Shown: positions 56,220-64,000 of the stretch, one piece after another
How the letters are laid out: the number at the start of each line of letters is the position of its first letter
How positions within the stretch are numbered: position 1 is the first letter of the stretch
Source of the DNA: Wallemia ichthyophaga EXF-994
Taxonomy: Eukaryota; Basidiomycota; Wallemiomycetes; Wallemiales; Wallemiaceae
DNA length: 64,000 nt
Reading direction: 5' to 3'
Assembly: GCF_000400465.1 (NCBI RefSeq)
Contig: NW_008806278.1
Coordinates: 480,190 to 544,189 of the forward strand
The notes under the pieces: generated by a model
Seen by the model: the letters and a program-made list of their open reading frames with translations, nothing else
Told to the model about the DNA's origin: nothing
The model's database searches: none
Translations under genes and position numbers: made by a program

Positions 56220-56585
56220 ATGGATTTTCGACTCAGTGACTTCAATCCATTCGAGAATCACTCTTTTATTTCTTCAAAGAATTCCTCAACAGTATCTGCG
56301 ACTGCCTCTGCAACAATTTCTTCAATATATTTTTCACCTCCGACTAATGACAACTGCAATAATACCCACAACGTCCCATTCAACAAACTTACATCAAGCA
56401 CTTGTAACGGCTTAGAGGAATCCGCAAACGCATCAGCAATCTCTTACTTCTCATATGAACACACGTTCCTTAACGATGGATATGACGAAAGCGACGATCA
56501 CAATTGTACACAACAATACAATCTTATTACGAATGCTTTTGTTAAGGATTACAATACCCTGCTATACATTAATATCACTGGATAA
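56220..56585 (+). CDS. Doubtful small ORF, Ser/Asn-rich
   Basis: Open frame from MDFRLSDFNPFENHSF to a stop at 56585, 121 codons. Composition is Ser/Thr/Asn-rich with no domain seen. A different upstream ATG (56174) gives a short frame that ends quickly, so a spliced form is possible but not demonstrated. Could be an effector-like or orphan protein, or chance. Confidence 0.25.
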   Translation: MDFRLSDFNPFENHSFISSKNSSTVSATASATISSIYFSPPTNDNCNNTHNVPFNKLTSSTCNGLEESANASAISYFSYEHTFLNDGYDESDDHNCTQQYNLITNAFVKDYNTLLYINITG

Positions 56586-56698
56586 AACCTTATTTAGATT
56601 CTTCATGTTTTTGTTTGGTTTTACTATTCATTATTGTCGTGTTAATAAATTATGTATTCTATCAGAGTAATTTATACAATTGTGACATCACCACTTCT

Positions 56699-58179
56699 CT
56701 AATAAGCTACATTATCACTGTAGTGCTTGATATGGTAGAGGAGCAGCTTTCCTCTGTGATTTCCAATCACAATCCAGCGACCATCAGTTGAGAAATCAAT
56801 TGCTTGTATCTTGCCAAGTGGTGTGTTAGCTGTCGGCCAGTTTTGGAAGACAGTGAAAGAGGGAATATGAATGAGACGTAGCTGGTCATTCTTCTCGGCC
56901 GAAGTTGATGCTAGCAGTTGTGTATCCTTGTTGAATACCAGCTTATCTATCGTAGTGATGAGGTTTCCAATTGATTTGAGGAGTTTGAGTGAGCTAGCGT
57001 CGTATATAGTGACAATACCACTCTTGTATCCGATAGTAATAAACTTGCCATCCTTCGAAACAGACAATCTAGTAGGCGCAAAGTTGTCCTCGTCTTTCCA
57101 GGTCCGCATGCATCGTCTCCTTACAGCGTCCCAAGTACTAATTTCGGAACTATCGGAGATAGTGTACAGTGTGCTGCTATCTTTCCCCCACGCAATGTCT
57201 GCTACAGGCTTGTTCATCTTGACACTCCCACTAGGCACACATGCAGAGTTTGACCATCTCAACAACTCGACATGTCCTCGTTTTCCTTTTAAAGCGATCA
57301 TTGAGCCATCCGAGTTAAATTTTGCATGAGCGCTGACAACGTCGTCACCGTTTTTGAAGCGCTCTGTCGCACCAGTGTCGAGGTGGAATAAGTAGGAGAA
57401 GGGACGAGGACCACCTATGAAAACTGAAGGCTTTGTAGGGTTGAAGATGGCAGTAGTGATGGGCATATCTTTGACGTGTAGTTGTTGTACAAGAGTACTC
57501 TTGGAACCTTCAACGTTGTATATCTTGAGTCTTCGATCAGACTGAGCGACGAGAAGGAGGTTGTTGATAATAGGATGAAATTGCACGCAAACAATTTTAA
57601 TTTGGTCTGTCTGAATCACGTCTTTGAGACGTTCGACCTTAATCTCACCAGCTCTCAGGCGTGTTTTTCTGTTGGTGAGAGTGTTGAGACCGGTTGAATT
57701 GAGAATATCGTCCTCATCGTCGTCACTGTCATCTTCACGCTGCTTGCGCTTATTTTTAGCTTGTGAAGCCCAAGCTGGTGTAGGATTTATAGATTTGAAT
57801 CTGGAGAGTGTAAGTGTGTGAGGATAAGAGAGAAGACAGCGACAAACTTCTCCCTGAGCCTGATTTCAAGATCATCACCACCGACACGGTCTTCGTCTTC
57901 CTCCTTTCTCAGCTTACGCAGCTTTGAGTTGTCTGCGAGTGATATTTCCAAGTCCTTATCGTCATCGTCTGCCCAAACTTCTTTTGGATGAGAAGGCGCA
58001 GATTCATCTATAAAAAAGGGTTCATCACCATCACCGTCTTCATCCGCGTCGCCCAATTGATGGCTGTCGTTGAAAAGCTCATCTTCGAGCTCAATCTCCT
58101 GATCATCCTTCTTTGGCTCATATCCATCATCATCTCCTAATACACGCTGCCTTTTAAAATTTCTTTGATTTTCCGCCAT
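56699..58179 (-). CDS. UTP18: U3 snoRNP WD40 protein UTP18
   Basis: Exons 57848-58179 and 56699-57800, 47-bp intron; 477 aa. Component of the small-subunit processome that helps recruit the exosome helicase MTR4, also encoded here. Acidic N-terminus (DEDGDGDEPFFIDESAP), then, across the intron, RLREKFKSINPTPAWASQAK, a family hallmark; WD40 propeller with VCVQFHPIINNLLLVAQSDRRLKIYNVEG, IFIGG-like PSVFIGGPRPFSYLFHLDTG, DIAWGKDSSTLYTISD and IDFSTDGRWIVIGNHRGKLLLYHIKHY. The intron has a non-consensus donor (GTTTGT), chosen because only it keeps the family sequence. Start 50 bp from the ArgRS start. Confidence 0.93.
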
Positions 58180-58229
58180 CTCTTCAATCGCTCTTTGTAT
58201 TCGTTCAAGAAGGCGTATCGACGATTATA
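58180..58229. promoter_or_regulatory. 50-bp divergent gap between UTP18 and arginyl-tRNA synthetase
   Basis: Start codons at 58179 (minus) and 58230 (plus). If the cytosolic ArgRS form starts at the second Met (58269), the effective gap is 89 bp. Confidence 0.45.
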
Positions 58230-60225
58230 TTGAGAAGATTTTATCAGCCAGTATTTAATATACGCAGGATGTCCACACAACTACCTTTTATCCCAAACAC
58301 TGAGCCAGAGCGCTGTATCCTTGACAGCTACAAAGCAGCCTGTGCGGTTGAGCTGAACAAGTCGCTCGATTTGCCTTTAGAAAAGGCCTATGAAGGTGTA
58401 CACGTTGGCTCAAAGAATGGTGACTTCCATATTGCTCTTCCTCGCTTTAGACTGCCTGGTGACGTTAAAGAGCACGCTCAGAAGGTACATGACAACTTTA
58501 AGCCTAACGAGTACATTGAAAAGTGCACCGTTAAGCAGGGCTTTGTCACGTTTCAAGCTACCACTCAAAACTTTATTAGAAATGTCTTGGACCAGATTCA
58601 CTACATGTCCAACAAATCCCCATCAGGAAAGCCAGAGTATGGTACTTCAACCATTTCTGGTCAGGGCAAGCACGTCATTATTGAGTTCAGCTCTCCAAAC
58701 ATCGCTAAGCCTTTCCACGCAGGCCACTTGCGTTCAACTATTATCGGTGCCTTCTTGGCCAACTTATATGAAGCCTGTGGATGGAAGGTTACTCGTATGA
58801 ACTACTTGGGTGATTGGGGAAAGCAATTCGGTCTTCTGGGTGTTGGTTTTGAGCGTTATGGTAGCCAGGAGAAGCTCAAGGTTGACCCGATCGGTCATTT
58901 GTTTGAAGTGTATGTGCGTGTCAATAATGAGGCAAAGGAGGAGGACGAGAAGCTTGGTAAGAAGAGTCAAGATATTGAAGAGGGTGGTGATGAGCAAGAC
59001 TCAGCTCCGATAGAAGCAGGTAACACCATCAACGACCAAGCCAGACGCTTCTTTAAACGTATGGAAGATGGCGAGGAAGGTCCCCTTTCTCTCTGGAAGC
59101 AATTTAGAGATCTTTCCATTGAAAAGTACAAGGATACCTACGCACGCCTTAACATCCACTTCGACGTTTACTCCGGTGAATCTCAAATTTCCCAAGAAAA
59201 CCAAAACAAGGCCATTGATGTGTTGCATGAGAAGGGTCTCATCAAGCAATCAGGTCAGTCGCAAATTATCGACCTCGAAGAGTATAAGCTTGGTAAGGCT
59301 GTCGTTAAGAAAATGGACGGTACAACACTCTATTTGACGCGTGATTTCGCTGCAGCTGCTGAGCGTCATGAAAATTACCACTTTGACAAGATGATCTATG
59401 TTATTGCTTCTCAACAAGATCTTCACACTGCGCAATTGTTCAAGGCAATGGACTTGATTGGGTATGACTGGGCCAAGAACCTTCTTCACATTAACTTTGG
59501 TATGGTTATGGGTATGTCTACTCGTAAAGGAACTGCAGTCTTCCTCGATCAGATCCTCAACGAAGCTAAGAGTGTTATGCTTGATGTGATGAAGAAGGAT
59601 TCTATGAACAAGTACGATCAACTTGAAAATCCAGAATGGACTGCTGATACACTCGGTTTGAGTGCTGTTAAGATACAGGACATGGCTGGCCGTAGAATCA
59701 TGAACTACAAGTTTGCATGGGACCGTATGACTTCATTTGAAGGGTGGGTGGTGTTGTGAAAGAGTGATGCAATTTAACGCTCTCACAGTGACACAGGACC
59801 ATACCTCCAATACGCTCACGTCAGAATGTCATCCATTCAACGTAAAGTTGCTGACGAAACTGTGCTTCCTGAAGATCCAACCAAGGATGTTGACACCAAG
59901 CTTCTCACTGAACCAAAAGCCAGAGAGCTAGTTTATCTGTTATCACAGTACCCAGATGTCGTCAAGAATGCCCTCAAGACACATGAGCCAAATAACATTG
60001 TCTCATATGCTTTTCAACTAACCCATGTTGTATCTAGCTTGCTTGAAATGTTGAAGGTTAAAGGACAAGAAAAGAAACTGGCAGAAGCCCGTTTGTACTT
60101 GTTCATGAGTGCCAGAGACGGTGAGTGCTAGGGTTGCCCAACTGAGTTAAAAATAGCTGACAAATCGTGTAGTTCTTGGCAGTGCGATGCGCTTACTCAC
60201 TTTGACGCCATTAGAGAAGATGTAA
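58230..60225 (+). CDS. RRS1: Arginyl-tRNA synthetase (possibly cytosolic and mitochondrial)
   Basis: Exons 58230-59743, 59789-60120 and 60173-60225; introns 45 and 52 bp; 632 aa. Class I synthetase charging tRNA-Arg. Motifs: the N-terminal Add-1-like domain; SSPNIAKPFHAGHLRSTIIG with the HIGH-type HAGH at residues 163-166; NYLGDWGKQFGLL; ITRDFAA-like LYLTRDFAAAAER; the KMSKS counterpart GMSTRKGTAVFLD; DTGPYLQYAHVRM across intron 1; and the C-terminal anticodon-binding domain ending VLGSAMRLLTLTPLEKM. Two starts are plausible: M1 gives RRFYQPVFNIRR, an Arg-rich presequence-like leader, and the second Met (58269) gives the cytosolic-type STQLPFIPNTEPE. Confidence 0.95.
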
Positions 60226-60438
60226 GGTTGATATAATATATTTTTATTTCCTTTTGCATGTTTTGGTCTTTTGTTTGAGAGTGACGTGTGCGAGGATGGC
60301 TAGAGCGGAAGGTGCCAGAAAACGGGGTTAAGAGGGAGGTAAAGCGCGTGCATATGTGGTATACAAAACATCTAAGAATAAAAAGTGCTTTTATCTTATT
60401 TCACTGTCCATATCACCACCTTGTCTTCTTACCACCAT

Positions 60439-63400
60439 ATGCCTAGAGATCGGAAGCGCACAAACTCAGGCTCAAGCGATCAAAAGCCCGTGAAGCCAGT
60501 TGGAAGCACATCTTCAACGCTCTATAACAACCAACCAGAAGGTTTGAAGAGCTATCATCCATCTCTGGTACCCCCAACAGCTGAAGAGGCTGCTAGATTA
60601 GCACACCAGACTCCCCCTCACACATCTCCCACAACCGTCGCAGACGCTGAAGGCTTGTACACGTACTCTACCAGTTTCAGGAAGGCATCTCTTGAAGCTA
60701 ACGCCCGCAAACCATCTCTCCCTCATTTGAAGCCTTCAGAGCTTCCAAGCCCATTCGATTCAGCTGCCGCAGAGAAGAAAGAAGACGACGATAGAAGAAA
60801 GGCTATGACACATTCTCTTGAGTCGGATCCTGCTCACACGTCAACGCCGTCAGCACAGTACGCAAAGCTATCAGTCGATGTGGGTGTTTTCTTTGGAGTG
60901 TGGACGCGCTATTGACTTTCTTTTTGCAGCAAACCATCGCTCGATTAAACACAAACCCTAAAGACGGATTGAGCTCTGCCGACGTGAAAGAATTGCGCCC
61001 TAGATACGGTTTTAATGAATTCTCGGTTGAAGCAGGTGACAGCTTATTCAAAAAGTTCTTCGAGCAGATTTACGAAAGTCCGCTGATCCTTCTCTTACTC
61101 GGTTCGGCCGTTGTCTCAGCTTTGGTTGGTAACGTAGACGATTCAATTAGTATATCTCTTGCAGTAATTATCGTTTTGACTGTTCAATTCGTCCAAGAAA
61201 CGCGCTCAGAGAAGTCTTTGCAAGCATTAAACAAGCTCGTTCCACACTACTGTCACTTGGTCAGAGGTGGCCAAAACTCATCACCGCTCGCCAACGACCT
61301 TATTCCAGGCGATGTCGTTACTTTCTCAACTGGCGACCGTATCCCTGCAGACGTTCGCATTATTGAGGCAGTTGACCTTGAGATCGACGAGAGCAACCTC
61401 ACAGGTGAAACCAAACCAACGAAGAAAACCACTGAGCAATCTGATTTGTTGAACGTCGGTGTTAGTGACCGCAAATGTATCGCACATATGGGAACCCTCG
61501 TTAGAAGTGGTCACGGTAGAGGTTTGGTTGTTGGTACTGGCTCCGAGACTGAATTTGGTGTTGTCTTTACTATGATGCAGGACGTTGAAGAGCGCCGCAC
61601 ACCTCTTCAATACTCAATGGACGAACTCGCTAAGCAGCTCTCTATCATCTCCTTTGCTGTTATCGGTGTTATATTCCTGATCGGTATTATTCAATCACGC
61701 AGCTGGCTCGAAATGTTCACAATAGGTGTTTCTCTCGCTGTCGCAGCTATTCCAGAAGGTCTTCCAGTTGTCACTACTGTCACTCTCGCACTCGGTGTTC
61801 TCCGTATGAGCAAGCGCAAGGCCATTGTCAAGAAGCTCCCATCTGTCGAGTCACTTGGCTCTGTTAGCGTTATTTGTTCAGATAAGACAGGTACCCTCAC
61901 AAAAAATATTATGACTGTCACCAAAGCATTCACAGTTCCAGATGGTCCTATTTCTATAGACGGCAAGCTCGATAAAATCAGCCCAGCCCTCGAACGTACA
62001 CTACTTATTGGAAACATTTGTAACAACGCAAGGAAGGATGAGCACGGTAAGAATGTTGGACAACCTACTGATGTAGCCCTTGTCGATGTTATTGAAGGGC
62101 AAGGTACAAATGATAAACGTACGTCATTTGTACGCCGTCATGAACAAGCATTCTCGTCAGAGTCCAAGGTTCAATTAGTCACCGGTACACTTGCTAGCGA
62201 TGCTGAGGGCAAACCACAAGAGTGCAACTACCTTAAAGGAGCATTGGAGAGAGTCTTGGAGCGTTGCGACAGCTACTTGACAGCATCTGGTCATCACACC
62301 GTCCGTCTCGACGATTCTACTCGCCAGCTCATCCTCTCAAGGGGTAATGAATGTGGTGACAAAGGATTGAGAAATATTGGTATGGCATACAGAATCAGCA
62401 GCAACATTTCAGATTTCACTAGTGGTTTCATATTTACAGGTTTTCAAGGTATGAAGGATCCACCAAGACCTGGCGTGGCTGCTTCCATCGCTTCATTGCA
62501 AAGAGCAGGTGTTCACGTTGTTATGATTACCGGTGACGCTGAGCGTACTGCACTTGCTATTGCTAGAGAGTTGGGCCTCTGTGTCAGACCAGCATCACCA
62601 AGCACCAACTCACGCAGAGATACGAGCGAGTGTCTCACTGGTTTGGAGCTGGATAACATGTCAGAGAGAGAGCTGATGGAGCGTATTAACAGTGTTAGTG
62701 TATTTGCTAGAACCTCACCAAAGCATAAGATGAGAATTATCGGAGTACTACAGAAGCTTGAGAAAGTCGTTGCGATGACGGGTGATGGTGTTAATGATGC
62801 ACCTGCTCTCAAGATGGCTGATATTGGTGTTAGTATGGGTAAAGGTGGTACAGACGTGGCCAAAGAGGCTGCTGATTGTATTCTCGTCGACGACAACTTT
62901 GCAACGCTTTTGCCAGCTGTTGAAGAAGGTACGGTTTGCTGGTTTGCTGCCTTTCATAAAACTCCTAACTAACAACCACTCCAGGAAAGAGTATTTTCTA
63001 CAACATACAAAATTTCCTCAGCTTCCAGCTTTCTACTGCCGTCGCTGCACTCAGCTTGATCACTATTTCCACAGCACTACGCATGCGCAACCCACTCAAT
63101 GCCATGCAGATTCTCTTCATCAACGTAATCATGGATGGACCACCATCACAGTCACTTGGTGTAGATCCAGTGAACAAGACGGTCATGAAGCGTCCACCTC
63201 GTCCAAAGAATGCGTCAGTCATTACCAACAGGCTCCTAACAAGAGTACTTTTCTCTGCTTCAATAATTATCACTGGTGTTCTTTTCATCTATGCTTACGA
63301 AATTGGAGACGGATTTTCAACTCGCGACCAGACAATGACTTTCACCGCGTTCGTTGTTTTGGACTTGGCCAGTGCGCTTCAAAACAGGGGAGTTACATGT

Positions 63401-63643
63401 GGATTCGGCGACAACAAGATGTTGCTTATAACTGTGGCAGTTTCATTCCTTGCGCAGATGTGCTTTGTCTACATCCCTACGCTTCAAGCTGTGTTCCAAA
63501 CGGAAGCACTTGCGTTGAGAGATATGGGTGTGCTTAGCTCACTCGTCCTCTTCTCTATCGGATTACACGAGATCAGAAGACGTTGGGAGAGAGAGCAAGA
63601 GAGGAAGGACGCGCTGTTCTCATTCTCGAATGACGACGTGTAG
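60439..63643 (+). CDS. PMR1: Golgi Ca2+/Mn2+ P-type ATPase PMR1
   Basis: Exons 60439-60879, 60930-62928 and 62985-63643; introns 50 and 56 bp; 1,032 aa. P2A pump that loads the Golgi with Ca2+ and Mn2+. Motifs: cation-ATPase N domain ([19 protein letters not shown]), LTGETKP, IPEGLP in span 4, phospho-Asp465 in [26 protein letters not shown], and [21 protein letters not shown] in span 6, matching SPCA-type pumps with one Ca2+ site. The first exon adds about 145 mostly disordered, Pro/Ser-rich residues before the conserved part, longer than in yeast. Start at [11 protein letters not shown]; 18 more upstream codons are open. Confidence 0.95.
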
Positions 63644-63810
63644 CTGTGTGTGTTTACGAAAGAATCCAAGTTTTTATTATTTCAAATTAAAATGATATTT
63701 GCATAAAATGTAGACAAGTTAAACAATGCTAATTTTGTAACCTGTAGTTTGATGTGATATCTGCCTGTACCGCACTGTCTTCTCAACTATCATCACCTCA
63801 GATACAGAAG

Positions 63811-64000
63811 ATGGTCACACTCAAACTCGGTACGAGAAAAAGCAAGCTGGCAATGATACAAGCCAATATTGTTAAAGCCTCACTCGAAAATCGGCACCCA
63901 GATATCCAAGTTGAGATTGTTGGCATGTCAACCGCCGGCGATAGGGACAACACTACGTCTTTGTACACACTCGGTGGCGCTGATAAAGGTTTGTGGACGA
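63811..64000 (+). CDS. HEM3: Hydroxymethylbilane synthase HEM3 (start only)
   Basis: The window ends inside this gene. Sixty-three codons are visible from MVTLKLGTRKSKLAMIQAN, matching the conserved RKSxLAxxQ start of porphobilinogen deaminase, which links four porphobilinogens in heme synthesis. Then VEIVGMSTAGDRDNT and TLGGADKGLWT, the usual approach to the cofactor-binding segment. No intron so far. Confidence 0.92.
   Translation, partial: MVTLKLGTRKSKLAMIQANIVKASLENRHPDIQVEIVGMSTAGDRDNTTSLYTLGGADKGLWT

Overview
The window is nuclear DNA of a fungus with a small, dense genome, most likely a basidiomycete. Most genes carry short introns of about 39-62 bp, usually with GTGAGT-like donors and CTAAC/CTGAC-like branch sites. 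tRNA genes have introns and pol III T-run terminators, and the products are fungal (PMA1, KRE6, ADE5,7, a fungal-specific transcription factor). The very short introns and tiny intergenic gaps would fit a Wallemia-like lineage, but that placement is inference. Exon boundaries were chosen by reading frame plus family homology; total exon length was divisible by three for the complete spliced models.

Layout. 1-4050: WDR48-like WD40 protein (partial) and the rRNA/tRNA acetyltransferase KRE33/NAT10, both on minus. 4454-15472: two identical-looking 1,008-bp inverted arms, each with an intron-containing tRNA-Leu(CAA) and a tRNA-Ala(AGC). They flank about 9 kb holding an F-box relic, tRNA-Asp, a small unknown protein, ADE5,7, a Nudix hydrolase, PUS4 and VMA1. 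16008-25148: PQ-loop transporter, Ca2+/H+ exchanger, KRE6 and MTR4. 25387-34151: C2H2 transcription factor, SET-domain protein, RRM protein and the 60S GTPase LSG1. 34235-42048: OST1, nucleoporin NSP1, an unknown protein, a coiled-coil SSX2IP/Msd1-like protein, a ZIP9-like zinc transporter and DUS4.

42243-53343: plasma-membrane H+-ATPase PMA1, a methyltransferase and mitochondrial ribosomal protein uS2m, rearranged by an exact head-to-tail duplication of 4,848 bp (43507-48354 and 48355-53202). One intact PMA1 (left) and one intact uS2m (right) survive. Between them lie two identical methyltransferases, a 5'-truncated uS2m and a 3'-truncated PMA1. 54079-64000: tRNA-Val(UAC) with intron, a pyridoxal-reductase-like aldo-keto reductase, UTP18, arginyl-tRNA synthetase, the Golgi Ca2+-ATPase PMR1 and the start of HEM3.

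Themes: ribosome/tRNA biogenesis (KRE33, PUS4, LSG1, MTR4, DUS4, UTP18, ArgRS, uS2m), ion homeostasis (VMA1, CAX, PQ-loop, ZIP, PMA1, PMR1), and unusually tight divergent gene pairs with start codons only 27-56 bp apart. The two large repeats are the strongest structural signals. I saw no mobile-element coding sequence, CRISPR array or wholly new system.
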